DNA from: Streptomyces sp. NBC_01264
GTDB taxonomy: Bacteria; Actinomycetota; Actinomycetes; Streptomycetales; Streptomycetaceae
Reading direction: 5' to 3'
DNA length: 64,000 bases
Assembly (NCBI RefSeq): GCF_026340675.1
Contig: NZ_JAPEOX010000001.1
Coordinates: forward strand, 5,766,001-5,830,000
Below the pieces are notes generated by a model. That model did not search any database. It had not been told where the DNA came from and saw nothing but the letters and a program-made list of their open reading frames with translations. Made by a program: the position numbers and the translations under genes. How positions within the stretch are numbered: the first letter of the stretch is position 1; the number at the start of each line of letters is the position of its first letter. Below, one piece after another: positions 50,614 through 59,980 of this stretch.

Positions 50614-51534
50614 GTGACCGGTGACGGGGGGAAGGGTCGCTGGCTCGTCACGGGCGCGGCCGGGATGCTGGGCCAGGAGGTACTGGCCGAACTGCAGCGC
50701 CACGGGATCGAGACCGCCGGCCTCAGCCGCGCGGAGCTCGACATCACCGATCCGGCGGCCGTCCGGTCCGCCGTGGAGGGCGCCGCCATCGTCGTCAACT
50801 GCGCCGGCTGGACCGATGTGGACGGCGCCGAGACGGCCGAGGAGGCCGCCGCCGCCGTCAACGGCACCGGCGTACGGATCCTCGCCGCGGCCTGCGCCGC
50901 GACCGGTGCGCGGCTGCTGCAGATCTCCACCGACTACGTGCTTCCCGGGGACGCCTCGGAGCCCTACGCGGAGGACGCGGCCACCGGGCCCGTGAACGCG
51001 TACGGCCGCTCCAAGCTGATCGGCGAGCGGGCCGTGGCCGAACTCCTGCCGCAGGACGGCTACGTGGTCCGCACCGCCTGGCTGTACGGCGAGCACGGCC
51101 CCAACTTCGTCGCCACGATGCTCAAGCTGGCCGCCCAGCGGGACACCCTGGACGTGGTCGACGACCAGCAGGGACAGCCCACCTGGTCCGTCGCGCTCGC
51201 CCGGCAGCTCGTGGAGCTCGGACACGCCGCGCTGGACGGCCGGGCCCCGGCGGGCGTCTACCACGCCACCGCGGGCGGAGCGACCACCTGGTTCGGGCTG
51301 GCGCGCGAGGTCTACCGGCTGTGCGGCCTGGACCCCGAGCGGATCCGTCCGACCACGTCCGAGTCCTTCGTCCGGCCCGCGGTCCGCCCCGCCTTCAGCG
51401 TCCTCGCCCACGATCACTGGGCCCAGGTGGGCCTGGCCCCGATGAGCGACTGGCGGGAGCAGCTGGCCGACGCCCTGGCCACCCCCGGCTTCACGGCCTT
51501 GGCCCGGACCGCCAGGGACCGCCGAGTGCGCTGA
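50614..51534 (+). CDS. rmlD: dTDP-4-dehydrorhamnose reductase
   Basis: The 306-residue extended SDR makes dTDP-L-rhamnose. It shows the NAD(P) motif TGAAGMLGQEV (about 13-23), LDITDPAAVRSAV, NCAGWTDVDGAE, STDYVLPGD, the active-site YGRSK with Tyr and Lys, and VRTAWLYGEHGPNFVATML. GTG 50614 fits the family start but has only a weak ribosome-binding site; the frame is open about 100 codons further upstream without homology. rmlB is not in this window, so the pathway must be completed elsewhere. Confidence 0.93.
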   Translation: MTGDGGKGRWLVTGAAGMLGQEVLAELQRHGIETAGLSRAELDITDPAAVRSAVEGAAIVVNCAGWTDVDGAETAEEAAAAVNGTGVRILAAACAATGARLLQISTDYVLPGDASEPYAEDAATGPVNAYGRSKLIGERAVAELLPQDGYVVRTAWLYGEHGPNFVATMLKLAAQRDTLDVVDDQQGQPTWSVALARQLVELGHAALDGRAPAGVYHATAGGATTWFGLAREVYRLCGLDPERIRPTTSESFVRPAVRPAFSVLAHDHWAQVGLAPMSDWREQLADALATPGFTALARTARDRRVR

Positions 51535-51778
51535 GGGCGCCACCGGGCGACGTGCCAAGTGCTCCGAGTACGCCGCTGGACAACGCGCCGTGTGTGTGAT
51601 CGTTGCCTGGGCGCCAGTTTCGGGGTGCCCGAACTCGCTATGCTAGAAGGCCTGGGGCCCCGGCACACGGCCGACGTGAGCGGCCCGGACTTGAGTGGGT
51701 TCGGAGACGGCAATGCCGCATCGCGACCTCACACCGATAACTGAGCACTCGTACGTGCCTCGTTCCGTTGGAGCTACC

Positions 51779-52468
51779 GTGTCCGAATACGACGATGTCT
51801 GGCTGGTCATACCCGCCTATAACGAGGGCCAAGTGATCGCCGGCGTAGTCGAGGCGGCCCGGAAGACCTTTCCGAACATCGTCGTCGTCGACGACGGCAG
51901 CACGGACGACTCGGCGGAGCACATCGCGACCACCGGCGCCCACCTGGTGCGGCATCCGGTCAACCTCGGTCAGGGCGCGGCCCTGCAGACCGGGCTCACG
52001 TACGCACTCGCCCAGCCCGGCGCCCAGTACTTCGCGACCTTCGACGCGGACGGTCAGCACCAGACCAAGGACGTCGAGACGATGGTCGCGGTCCTGCGGG
52101 CCGGTGACGCCGACGTGGTGCTCGGCTCCCGGTTCATCGAGCAGAACGGCCAGGTGCCGTGGATCAAGCAGGTCGTCCTGCGCACGGCCGCCGCGGTCAG
52201 CCCCACCGCACGCAAGCTGAAGCTCACCGACGCGCACAACGGTCTGCGCGTACTGGGCCGTGAGGCCGCCGAGCGGCTGAACATCACGATGAACGGAATG
52301 GCGCACGCCTCCGAGCTCGTCGGTTTCCTCGCCGGCTCCGACCTGCGGGTCACCGAGATTCCGGTCGACATCCTCTACACCGACTACTCGCGCGCCAAGG
52401 GCCAGTCCCTGATCAACGGCGTCAACATCGTTTTTGACATTTCACTGCGGGAGCGTGGGCGTCGATGA
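51779..52468 (+). CDS. Family 2 glycosyltransferase (GT-A)
   Basis: This 229-residue soluble GT-A enzyme shows VWLVIPAYNEGQVIAGVVEAA (about 7-27), VVVDDGSTDDS, VNLGQGAALQTGL, FATFDADGQH (DxD at 89-91) and DAHNGLRVLGREAA. It resembles dolichyl/polyprenyl-phosphate-sugar synthases without C-terminal helices; the membrane function may come from the DUF2304 protein encoded immediately downstream with a 4-bp overlap. GTG 51779 has TTGGAG upstream; ATG 51713 is an alternative that would add 22 residues. Confidence 0.9.
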   Translation: MSEYDDVWLVIPAYNEGQVIAGVVEAARKTFPNIVVVDDGSTDDSAEHIATTGAHLVRHPVNLGQGAALQTGLTYALAQPGAQYFATFDADGQHQTKDVETMVAVLRAGDADVVLGSRFIEQNGQVPWIKQVVLRTAAAVSPTARKLKLTDAHNGLRVLGREAAERLNITMNGMAHASELVGFLAGSDLRVTEIPVDILYTDYSRAKGQSLINGVNIVFDISLRERGRR

Positions 52469-52920
52469 AGTACTTCTGGATTCAGCTGCTGCTGATCGCG
52501 GGTTCGGTGTCCATGGCACTGATGTTCATCCGGACCTGGGGCCAGGCCCAGAACCGGGCCTGGAAGCGCATAGCGTTCTCGGCCTTCGTCGTCGTCAACG
52601 TGTACGCGGTGCTCCGCCCGACCGACGTCACCTGGGTCGCCCAGCACCTCGGCGTCGGCCGTGGCACCGACCTGGTGCTCTACGTGATGGTCCTCGCGAT
52701 GGGCTTCCTCACGCTCAACACCTTCCTGCGCTTCCGCTCGCTGGAGAAGAAGATCACCGACCTCGCCCGGACCGTGGCCATCAACGAAGGCCTCCGGCAC
52801 AACGACGTCCGGCTCGGCACGAGCGACGAGGCCCCCGCGGCCGTCCCCGCGGCGGCCCCTGCGGCTCCCGCGGCCGCCGTCGCCGAGTCCTCCTCCGGCA
52901 CGGACTCCGTGAAGGTCTGA
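52465..52920 (+). CDS. DUF2304 family membrane protein
   Basis: The 151-residue protein has three hydrophobic helices (about 5-22, 38-55, 70-90), followed by a short coiled segment (RFRSLEKKITDLARTVAI) and an Ala/Pro-rich tail. This matches DUF2304, which is regularly encoded next to family 2 glycosyltransferases and may anchor them at the membrane. The ATG overlaps the stop of the glycosyltransferase gene by 4 bp, so the two are translationally coupled. The function is inferred from context. Confidence 0.9.
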   Translation: MKYFWIQLLLIAGSVSMALMFIRTWGQAQNRAWKRIAFSAFVVVNVYAVLRPTDVTWVAQHLGVGRGTDLVLYVMVLAMGFLTLNTFLRFRSLEKKITDLARTVAINEGLRHNDVRLGTSDEAPAAVPAAAPAAPAAAVAESSSGTDSVKV

Positions 52921-52926
52921 CGCCCC

Positions 52927-53826
52927 ATGGGGTCCTTCGACTTCATGCTCCCGTACTACGGGGACGTGAGGCAGATGCAGGACGCGGTCCGCAGCGTCCT
53001 GGCCCAGACCGACCGGGACTTCCGCCTCGTCGTGATCGACGACGGCAGGGAGCCGGAGGTGCCGGGCTGGTTCGAAGGGCTGGGCGACGCGCGGGTGAGC
53101 TACCTGCGCAACGAGCGGAACCTCGGCATCACGAAGAACTTCCAGAAGTGCGTCGATCTCTCCGAGGCCGACCACGTCGTCATCATGGGCTGCGACGACC
53201 TGCTGCACCCGCACTACCTGGAGACCGTGCGCGCGATCCTCGACGCCCACCCCGGGATCGGCATGGTCCAGCCCGGCGTCGAGGTGATCGACGGCTCGGG
53301 CCGGGTCGCGCGGGGCCTGCCCGACGCGGCCAAGCAGTGGATGTTCGCCCCGCGGGTCAGTGGCCGGGCGGTGATGTCCGGCGAGGAGCTGGCCGCCAGC
53401 GTCCTGCGCGGGAACTGGCTCTACTTCCCGTCGATCACCTGGCGCGGCCCGGCGCTGCGCCGGGTGAACTTCCGCGACGGCTACTCGGTGCTCCTGGACC
53501 TGGCCCTCGTCGTGGACCTGCTCGAGGCCGGCGAGCGGATGGTGGTCGACGGGGCCACCACGGTCTTCCAGTACCGCCGGCACGCGGCCAGCGAGTCCTC
53601 CGTCCAGGCCCTCTCCGGCACCCGCTTCACCGAGTCCGAGCGCTACTTCTCGGCCGTCGCCGAGCGGATGGAGGCCCGCGGCTGGCCCAGGGCCGCCCGC
53701 GCGGCCCGGCTGCGCTACGGCTCCCGCCTGCACGCCCTGCGCATGCTGCCCGGCGCACTGCGCCGCGGGAACCGGGCGGGCGTGCGCACGCTGGCCCGGC
53801 ACGCCTTCGCCGCCGGGCGGGGCTGA
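52927..53826 (+). CDS. Family 2 glycosyltransferase
   Basis: The 299-residue GT-A glycosyltransferase contains FDFMLPYYGDVRQMQDAVRSVLAQT (about 4-28), LVVIDDGREPEVPGWF, YLRNERNLGITKNFQKCVDLSEADHVVIMGCDDLLHPHYLE (metal-binding DD near 95) and a C-terminal Arg-rich helix region. The domain order is that of rhamnosyl- or other sugar transferases acting on surface polymers, and its position next to rml genes suggests a rhamnose link, by inference only. It starts 6 bp after the DUF2304 gene. Confidence 0.9.
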   Translation: MGSFDFMLPYYGDVRQMQDAVRSVLAQTDRDFRLVVIDDGREPEVPGWFEGLGDARVSYLRNERNLGITKNFQKCVDLSEADHVVIMGCDDLLHPHYLETVRAILDAHPGIGMVQPGVEVIDGSGRVARGLPDAAKQWMFAPRVSGRAVMSGEELAASVLRGNWLYFPSITWRGPALRRVNFRDGYSVLLDLALVVDLLEAGERMVVDGATTVFQYRRHAASESSVQALSGTRFTESERYFSAVAERMEARGWPRAARAARLRYGSRLHALRMLPGALRRGNRAGVRTLARHAFAAGRG

Positions 53827-53832
53827 GCGACG

Positions 53833-53878
53833 AAGAACGGCCTGCCACCGGTCCTCGGACCGGTGGCAGGCCGTTCTT
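53833..53878. terminator. Bidirectional terminator between convergent genes
   Basis: A perfect 22-bp stem (53833-53854 with 53857-53878) has only a 2-nt loop, with AAGAAC/GTTCTT ends giving a weak T tail in each direction. It separates the plus-strand glycosyltransferase from the minus-strand membrane protein. Confidence 0.85.
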
Positions 53879-53899
53879 GGTACGTCCGCCGGGCGCGGG

Positions 53900-55582
53900 T
53901 CAGTTCTTCTGCGTGCGCCCCAGCGGGGTGTACGTCGAGCACTTGCCGCGGGGTGCGTACTTCGAGCACTTGCCGTTGGGCATGCCCGTCACGTGCGCCG
54001 TCCAGCCCAGGGTGCCGAGGGTGTTCTCGGAGGGCTTCCTCGGCATGTAGGCGTCGGCGGTGGCGGAGCCGGCCGAGCCGAAGAGGAGCCCGAGCGCGAC
54101 CAGCACCCCGATGACCTTGGCCCGGGGCCTGCGTCCGGCAGCCTTCAGGGCGTCCCGGCCCGGGAGCCGCGACTCGTTGGCCCGGGCCCACGCCGTGACG
54201 CGCTGCGCGCCGAGGTACACGGCCAGGCCCGCCAGCGCGAGCATGCAGTAGACGATCTGCAGGCTGGTGCGCGGGTACAGCTGCACGGCGCCCTCGGCGG
54301 ACATGTGCGAGGCGTACCAGTAGCGCAGCAGGAAGGCGCTGCCGGTGCAGGCCAGCAGGGTCAGCACCAGCGGCCGGCGCAGGCCGAGCGCGATGACCGC
54401 GCCCAGGCCGACCACCAGCAGGATGGTGAAGAGGCCGACGCCTCCCAGCTCACCCGGCACCGGCCACCCGAGGGAGCGCAGCGGGCCCGGGAAGGCGGTG
54501 CCCTGCATGGCGAAGTAGGCCGGGTCGCTGGCGGTGTCGAAGTAGAAGTAGGTGTCCCTGGTCGATCCGCTCGCCCGGAGCAGCCGGATCATGTACGGAC
54601 CCGCCAGCGCGAGGAAGACGACCGTGGTGGCCGCCAGCGGCAGCACCGCGTCCACCAGCCCGCGCACCCCGCCCGAGCGGGCGCGGCCGGTCAGGACCAC
54701 GGCGAAGAGCACGACCACGCCGACCGCGGACCACACGAACCAGCCCGAGTACAGCAGGAACAGCGCGGCGAGCAGCGCTCCGAGACCGGCACCGATCGTG
54801 AGCGAGAGCTTGCGCCCGTACTTCTCGGACTCCATCACCACCTGCGTGAGCTTCGCCAGCACGGGGATGACGACGACCAGGACGACGGGGGAGTACGGCT
54901 TGTACGGCTCCATCAGCGGCAGGGACGCCGTGACACCGATGCCGAGGGCCCACAGCGGGGGCAGCAGCATGCGCCAGGCCAGGTAGGCGGCCGGTCCGGA
55001 GATCGCCAGGAAGCCGATCATCACCCACTTGACGGCGACCGAGGCGTTGCCGTCGAAGAACAGCTGGGAGACCCACGCCAGCAGGTGCGGGAAGCCGGGC
55101 GGGTACTCGGGCTGCAGTGGCACCCCGTCCATGACGTTGTACGCCCACTGCTGCAGGTTGCCGACGTCGCCGCCGTAGGCGTTGAACGTCCAGGAGGTTC
55201 CCCGCAGGGCCACCACGCTGCCGCTCGCGGTCACACCGGTGGCCAGGCCGGCCACGGCCGCCGCGCTGATCCGTACCGCCGCGCCCGGCATCCACCGGGA
55301 CAGGACCAGGTAGAGCACCACGGTCGCGGCGAGCAGCACCAGGAGCCGCAGCTGGATGCCGGCCAGCCCGCTGACCTGGCCGATCCGCTGCATGGGATTC
55401 ACGTCGAGGCGCTTGCTCAGCAGGACCAGGAGGAATGCCGCGCAAAGGGACACGGCCGCTTCGGTGGCCGTGAGGGCGAAAGTGCGGCGTATTCGACCAC
55501 TGGAGCCGCTCGGGGTCCGGTGCTCGGCTACCGGTACGGGCGCGGGAGCGGTGACAGTCATGTCCGTTGACTTTACCGTCAC
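53900..55582 (-). CDS. GT-C-like polytopic membrane protein (arabinofuranosyltransferase-like N-terminal domain)
   Basis: This 560-residue protein has about 11-12 transmembrane helices. After a cytoplasmic N-terminus it shows ATEAAVSLCAAFLLVLLSKRLDVNPMQRIGQ, FNAYGGDVGNLQQWAYNVMDGVPLQPEYPPGFPHLLAW (an extracytoplasmic loop with the YPPGFP motif) and a C-terminal extracytoplasmic tail. The YPPGFP loop is reminiscent of mycobacterial AftA/Emb-type sugar transferases, but similarity is remote and the substrate is unknown. GTG 55582 has GAGGGGAG upstream; ATG 55561 is an alternative start. The next gene is divergent, with 165 bp between starts. Confidence 0.85.
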   Translation of the reverse strand: MTVKSTDMTVTAPAPVPVAEHRTPSGSSGRIRRTFALTATEAAVSLCAAFLLVLLSKRLDVNPMQRIGQVSGLAGIQLRLLVLLAATVVLYLVLSRWMPGAAVRISAAAVAGLATGVTASGSVVALRGTSWTFNAYGGDVGNLQQWAYNVMDGVPLQPEYPPGFPHLLAWVSQLFFDGNASVAVKWVMIGFLAISGPAAYLAWRMLLPPLWALGIGVTASLPLMEPYKPYSPVVLVVVIPVLAKLTQVVMESEKYGRKLSLTIGAGLGALLAALFLLYSGWFVWSAVGVVVLFAVVLTGRARSGGVRGLVDAVLPLAATTVVFLALAGPYMIRLLRASGSTRDTYFYFDTASDPAYFAMQGTAFPGPLRSLGWPVPGELGGVGLFTILLVVGLGAVIALGLRRPLVLTLLACTGSAFLLRYWYASHMSAEGAVQLYPRTSLQIVYCMLALAGLAVYLGAQRVTAWARANESRLPGRDALKAAGRRPRAKVIGVLVALGLLFGSAGSATADAYMPRKPSENTLGTLGWTAHVTGMPNGKCSKYAPRGKCSTYTPLGRTQKN

Positions 55583-55747
55583 GAGGCCGCTCCCCTCGAC
55601 GTCGGGCCGCCTGCTCACGGTCCTCTTCCGGGCCCCATTGGTACCGTTGCCGCTGCCGCCACCGCACCCGCGTGCGCGGACGCGGTCTCAAGTGAACGGG
55701 AAGTGCCAGGGGTGCAGTCGGGAACGGAAACGAGAGGCGAAGCCGGA

Positions 55748-57526
55748 GTGGACGAGGCGTCCGATCCCGGGCGGTCCGGGCCGTCGGCCGGGTCCGGGCG
55801 GCTTCTCGCGCTGCGGACGTCACTCCTCGGCCGGCGGTGGTTCTGGCCCGCGGCCCTCCTTTCCGGATACGTGGCGCAGGTGCTGCTGCGCCTCTCCCTG
55901 GTGTGGGGGAGCACGCACCCGTCGGTACAGGCGGACGAGTCCTCCTACCTCGTCCTGGCCCGGGTGCTCGCGGGGCGGCCGACCACGGAGATGCCGGTCG
56001 GATCGGTCATCCCCGGCGGCTATCCGCTGCTCGTCTCCCCGGCCCTGCGGATCGCGGACGACCCGGTCACCGCGTACCAGCTGGTCCTGGGCATCAACAC
56101 GCTGCTGAACGCGCTCGTCTTCCTCCTGGCCTACGCCGCCCTGCGCAGGCTCGACCTGCCCAAGGGGCTCTCGTTCGCGGTCGCCACGACGGCCGCGCTG
56201 ATGCCGCCCGTCATCTTCTACTCCGAGTTCGCCATGTCGGACACGGTGTTCCCCGTGGTCCTGCTCGGCTGGCTGATCACGCTGCACGGCTGGCTGAGCG
56301 AGGGCGATGCCCGCCGCCGCGCGTGGCACGGGGCGGGGGCCGGCCTGCTGGCCGGCTACGCCATGGCGGTGCACGACCGGGGCGGGGTCGTGGTGGCCCT
56401 CACGGCGGCGGTCTTCCTCGGCGCCCTCGTCTTCCGGTGGGCCCCGCGGCGGGCCGCGCTCGCGGCCTGGGGCGGGCTCGCGGTCTCCGTGGTGGGCGCG
56501 AAGCTGCTGGCCACCTGGCTGGAGGCGCAGTTCAAGGACCAGCCGCCGAGCTCGGTGGGCACGAAGGTCCTGGACAACCTGGTCGACCCCGAACTGCTGC
56601 GCCGCACGGTGACGCGCATGATCGGCCAGCTCTGGTACTTCTCGGTCTCGTCCTGGGGCTTCGGCGCGCTCGCCATCGCCCTGTGCGTGTTCGCGGTGTT
56701 CAGCTCCCGCTTCACCCGGGCCTCGCGGGTGGTCTCCTTCGTCATGGTCGCCCTGCTGTGCGGGATCGCGCTCGCCTCGGCCGCGGGCCTGCCGGGCGAC
56801 CTGCGGATCGACAACTGGGTCTACGCCCGCTACCTGGCCCCGCTGGTGCCGGCGTTCTTCGTGGTGGGTGTCGCGGTGCTGTGGCGGGCGCGGCCCGGCG
56901 CGCTGCTGCGGCTGGTGACGGCGGCGGTCCTGTTCACCCTGGTCACGGGCGAGATCGTCGTCCTGGTGGTCGGCAAGGGCCTCTACAAGACGGCCATCAT
57001 CCCGTGGGCGATGCCGGACGCGCTGTTCCTGGCCGCGCAGTGGACGGGGCTGCACATGGGGCGCACGACCGCCGGCGCCCTGCTGGTGTTCGCCGTCTGC
57101 GTGCTCCTGCGGCTCGTCGGCGGGCGCCGGGCGGTGTGGGCCGTGGTGGCGGCGCTGGCCCTGTTCGCCACGTACGCGACGGTGACGGTGCACACGAAGG
57201 TGGCCGTCCCGCGCGCGCAGCAGCACGAGGCCGACGCTCTCGGCTTCACCGAGGCGGCGGGGCTGGAGCCGGGCGAGAACCTGGTGATGGACCCGAGCAC
57301 CAACTGGGAACTGCGGATGGCCCAGGGCTACGAGGTGTACGAGGGGCGGGTCTGGACCAGGGACCTCAAGCACGGCGACCGGCCGCCGGCCGGAGCGGAC
57401 GCGGCCGTACTGAGGCTGACCTGGAAGGACGCGAGTCCGGAGGCCACTTGGCCGCAGGCGCCCGCGGGCTGGTACGTGGCGGAGACGAGCCGGAAGCACG
57501 GCTGGGTGCTCTGGCGCCACCACTGA
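55748..57526 (+). CDS. GT39-like membrane glycosyltransferase (GT-C)
   Basis: The 592-residue integral membrane protein has about 12 helices. The first extracytoplasmic loop carries the DE motif (WGSTHPSVQADESSYLVLARVL, Asp63-Glu64) typical of GT39/PMT-like GT-C enzymes that use polyprenyl-phosphate sugars. FYSEFAMSDTVFPVVLLGWL and a C-terminal extracytoplasmic domain (about 485-592) follow. It is the partner expected for the polyprenyl-phosphate glycosyltransferases encoded nearby. GTG 55748 is preferred because GAGGCGAAG lies upstream; GTG 55703 would add 15 residues. Confidence 0.88.
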   Translation: MDEASDPGRSGPSAGSGRLLALRTSLLGRRWFWPAALLSGYVAQVLLRLSLVWGSTHPSVQADESSYLVLARVLAGRPTTEMPVGSVIPGGYPLLVSPALRIADDPVTAYQLVLGINTLLNALVFLLAYAALRRLDLPKGLSFAVATTAALMPPVIFYSEFAMSDTVFPVVLLGWLITLHGWLSEGDARRRAWHGAGAGLLAGYAMAVHDRGGVVVALTAAVFLGALVFRWAPRRAALAAWGGLAVSVVGAKLLATWLEAQFKDQPPSSVGTKVLDNLVDPELLRRTVTRMIGQLWYFSVSSWGFGALAIALCVFAVFSSRFTRASRVVSFVMVALLCGIALASAAGLPGDLRIDNWVYARYLAPLVPAFFVVGVAVLWRARPGALLRLVTAAVLFTLVTGEIVVLVVGKGLYKTAIIPWAMPDALFLAAQWTGLHMGRTTAGALLVFAVCVLLRLVGGRRAVWAVVAALALFATYATVTVHTKVAVPRAQQHEADALGFTEAAGLEPGENLVMDPSTNWELRMAQGYEVYEGRVWTRDLKHGDRPPAGADAAVLRLTWKDASPEATWPQAPAGWYVAETSRKHGWVLWRHH

Positions 57527-57558
57527 CGCGGCCGGTACGAAGAGGGCCGCGGGACCCC

Positions 57559-57588
57559 CGCTGCGTGGTGCAGCTTGACCACGCAGCG
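57559..57588 (+). terminator. Hairpin after the GT39-like gene
   Basis: CGCTGCGTGGT (57559-57569) pairs perfectly with ACCACGCAGCG (57578-57588) around an 8-nt loop, 32 bp past the stop; a longer outer stem (GAAGAG/CTCTTC) is possible. It should separate the glycan cluster from the S10 operon. Confidence 0.75.
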
Positions 57589-57895
57589 TGGCGGGGTATT
57601 CTCTTCGGCCCGATTGGCCAGGTACGTGTCTCGTATGGCAGACTACTCAAGTTGCTCGGCCGTGTGCCGATGCTGCGCGCCTCCCGCCGGGAGGACCGGA
57701 AGCGAGTCCCACAGTACTCGTCGCTCTACCTGCCCCTCGGGGCAGCAATGGGGCGGACGTACGGGAATCTTCTGGGAAGCGTCAGCACGGTGCCAGCCAG
57801 GTACTCGGTGGGTGTTCGCCCCCGATCTGCGGTCTTGGGACCGCGCCCCCTTGGATGAGGGAATTTCCGTATGGGAATTTTCTGTAGAGGGAGCG

Positions 57896-57920
57896 CGACA
57901 CGCCCGACCGCGTGGGTCGG
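57896..57920 (+). promoter_or_regulatory. rpsJ leader hairpin element shared with rpsL
   Basis: Same 25-nt block as at 44284-44308 with one difference; core CCCGACCGCGTGGGTCGG. It lies 75 bp before the rpsJ start and downstream of the likely promoter area, so it is probably part of the S10 mRNA leader. Confidence 0.75.
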
Positions 57921-57995
57921 AGGAGAGCGGCGGAGAGATCCGCAGCCGGCCGAGGACCAGAGCGTTTCCACAACAGACAGGACTACGGAGTAGCC

Positions 57996-58304
57996 ATGGC
58001 GGGACAGAAGATCCGCATCCGGCTCAAGGCCTACGACCACGAGGTCATCGATTCGTCGGCGAAGAAGATCGTCGAGACGGTGACGCGCACTGGTGCGTCG
58101 GTCGCGGGCCCGGTGCCGCTGCCCACTGAGAAGAACGTGTACTGCGTCATCAAGTCGCCGCACAAGTACAAGGACTCGCGCGAGCACTTCGAGATGCGCA
58201 CTCACAAGCGCCTGATCGACATCCTCGACCCGACGCCCAAGACCGTTGACTCGCTGATGCGCCTGGACCTTCCGGCCGGCGTTGACATCGAGATCAAGCT
58301 CTGA
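57996..58304 (+). CDS. rpsJ: 30S ribosomal protein S10 (uS10)
   Basis: The 102-residue S10 (also NusE, a NusG/NusB partner in antitermination) contains [27 protein letters not shown] and [26 protein letters not shown] 57996 has ACGGAGTA upstream. It is the first gene of the S10 operon; rplC follows after 14 bp. Confidence 0.98.
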   Translation: MAGQKIRIRLKAYDHEVIDSSAKKIVETVTRTGASVAGPVPLPTEKNVYCVIKSPHKYKDSREHFEMRTHKRLIDILDPTPKTVDSLMRLDLPAGVDIEIKL

Positions 58305-58318
58305 GAGGCGCGGAAAAG

Positions 58319-58963
58319 ATGGCAAAGCAGATCAAGGGCGTCCTGGGCGAGAAGCTCGGCATGACCCAGGTCTGGGACGAGAACAACCGTGTCGTCCCGG
58401 TGACCGTGGTCAAGGCCGGGCCCTGCGTTGTTACCCAGGTCCGTACGAACGACGTCGACGGCTACGAGTCGGTCCAGATCGCCTTCGGCGAGATCGACCC
58501 TCGCAAGGTGAACAAGCCCCTCAAGGGTCACTTCGCCAAGGCTGACGTCACCCCCCGCCGCCACCTGGTGGAGCTCCGTACCTCCGACGCCAGCGAGTAC
58601 ACGCTCGGCCAGGAGATCACGGCTGCCGTGTTCGAGTCCGGCGTCAAGGTTGACGTCACGGGCAACAGCAAGGGCAAGGGCTTCGCCGGTGTCATGAAGC
58701 GTCACAACTTCAAGGGCCTCGGCGCCGGCCACGGCGTCCAGCGCAAGCACCGCTCCCCCGGTTCGATCGGTGGCTGCGCCACCCCTGGGCGTGTCTTCAA
58801 GGGCATGCGCATGGCCGGTCGCATGGGCAACGAGCGCGTCACCACCCAGAACCTGACCATCCACGCGGTTGACGCGGAGAAGGGTCTGCTCCTCATCAAG
58901 GGTGCAGTCCCCGGTCCGAACGGCGGCCTCGTCCTGGTCCGTACCGCGGTTAAGGGGGCTTGA
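58319..58963 (+). CDS. rplC: 50S ribosomal protein L3 (uL3)
   Basis: The 214-residue L3 is an early 50S assembly protein near the peptidyl transferase centre. It starts [36 protein letters not shown] and has the central extension [50 protein letters not shown]10 operon order and close spacing to rplD are standard. Confidence 0.98.
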   Translation: MAKQIKGVLGEKLGMTQVWDENNRVVPVTVVKAGPCVVTQVRTNDVDGYESVQIAFGEIDPRKVNKPLKGHFAKADVTPRRHLVELRTSDASEYTLGQEITAAVFESGVKVDVTGNSKGKGFAGVMKRHNFKGLGAGHGVQRKHRSPGSIGGCATPGRVFKGMRMAGRMGNERVTTQNLTIHAVDAEKGLLLIKGAVPGPNGGLVLVRTAVKGA

Positions 58964-58967
58964 GTTA

Positions 58968-59618
58968 ATGAGCACCATTGACATCCTTTCGCCGGCAGGC
59001 GACAAGGCCGGTACCGTCGAGCTCCCCGCGGAGATCTTCGACGCGAAGACCAGCGTTCCGCTGATCCACCAGGTCGTCGTCGCTCAGCTGGCCGCTGCCC
59101 GTCAGGGCACGCACAAGACCAAGCGTCGTGGCGAAGTCCGTGGTGGTGGCCGCAAGCCGTACCGCCAGAAGGGCACCGGCCGCGCTCGCCAGGGTTCCAC
59201 CCGCGCTCCGCAGTTCGTCGGCGGTGGCGTCGTCCACGGCCCGCAGCCGCGTGACTACTCGCAGCGGACCCCGAAGAAGATGAAGGTCGCCGCCCTCCGC
59301 GGTGCCCTCTCGGACCGCGCGCGTCACTCCCGCATCCACGTCGTCACCGGCGTGGTCGAGGGTGCCGCCTCCACGAAGGCCGCCAAGACGCTGTTCGGCA
59401 AGATCTCGGAGCGCAAGAACGTGCTCCTGGTCGTCGAGCGCGCCGACGAGGCTGCGTGGCTGTCCGCCCGCAACCTGCCCCAGGTGCACATCCTGGAGCC
59501 GGGCCAGCTGAACACGTACGACGTGATCGTCTCTGACGACGTGGTCTTCACTCAGGCCGCTTTCGAGTCCTTCGTGTCTGGCCCCAAGGCCGATGAGACC
59601 GAAGGGAGCGACGCCTGA
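58968..59618 (+). CDS. rplD: 50S ribosomal protein L4 (uL4)
   Basis: The 216-residue L4 lines the exit tunnel; in E. coli it is also the autoregulator of the S10 operon. It contains [41 protein letters not shown], the extended loop that contacts 23S rRNA. ATG 58968 begins 4 bp after the rplC stop; the frame is open 33 codons upstream within rplC. Confidence 0.97.
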   Translation: MSTIDILSPAGDKAGTVELPAEIFDAKTSVPLIHQVVVAQLAAARQGTHKTKRRGEVRGGGRKPYRQKGTGRARQGSTRAPQFVGGGVVHGPQPRDYSQRTPKKMKVAALRGALSDRARHSRIHVVTGVVEGAASTKAAKTLFGKISERKNVLLVVERADEAAWLSARNLPQVHILEPGQLNTYDVIVSDDVVFTQAAFESFVSGPKADETEGSDA

Positions 59619-59941
59619 TGTCTGAGGCGACCGTTACCAGCAAGACCTTCACTGACCCGCGCGACCTGCTGATCAAGCCGGTTGTCTCGGAGAAGAGCTA
59701 CGCGCTGCTGGACGAGAACAAGTACACGTTCATCGTCGCGCCCGGCTCCAACAAGACTCAGATCAAGCAGGCCGTCGAGGCGGTCTTCGGGGTCAAGGTC
59801 ACCGGGGTCAACACGATCAACCGTCAGGGTAAGCGCAAGCGCACCAAGACCGGTTTCGGCAAGCGCGCTGACACCAAGCGCGCCATCGTGACCCTCGCTG
59901 AGGGCGACCGAATCGACATCTTCGGCGGCCAGGCCTCCTAA
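59618..59941 (+). CDS. rplW: 50S ribosomal protein L23 (uL23)
   Basis: The 107-residue L23 sits at the tunnel exit and docks trigger factor and SRP. It contains [52 protein letters not shown] 59618 overlaps the rplD stop by 1 bp. rplB follows after 39 bp. Confidence 0.98.
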   Translation: MSEATVTSKTFTDPRDLLIKPVVSEKSYALLDENKYTFIVAPGSNKTQIKQAVEAVFGVKVTGVNTINRQGKRKRTKTGFGKRADTKRAIVTLAEGDRIDIFGGQAS

Positions 59942-59980
59942 CGGAGGTCTAGTCGTCCGGAATCGGACGAGGACTGAGAA

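Larger units (their letters stand above)
57527..57995. other. Leader region of the S10 operon
   Basis: No gene is supported in these 469 bases. They contain a hairpin (57559-57588) after the membrane glycosyltransferase gene, a less GC-rich segment (about 57600-57660 and 57860-57890) where the S10 promoter should lie, and the 25-nt hairpin element shared with the rpsL leader (57896-57920). No -35/-10 pair stood out clearly enough to annotate. Confidence 0.65.
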
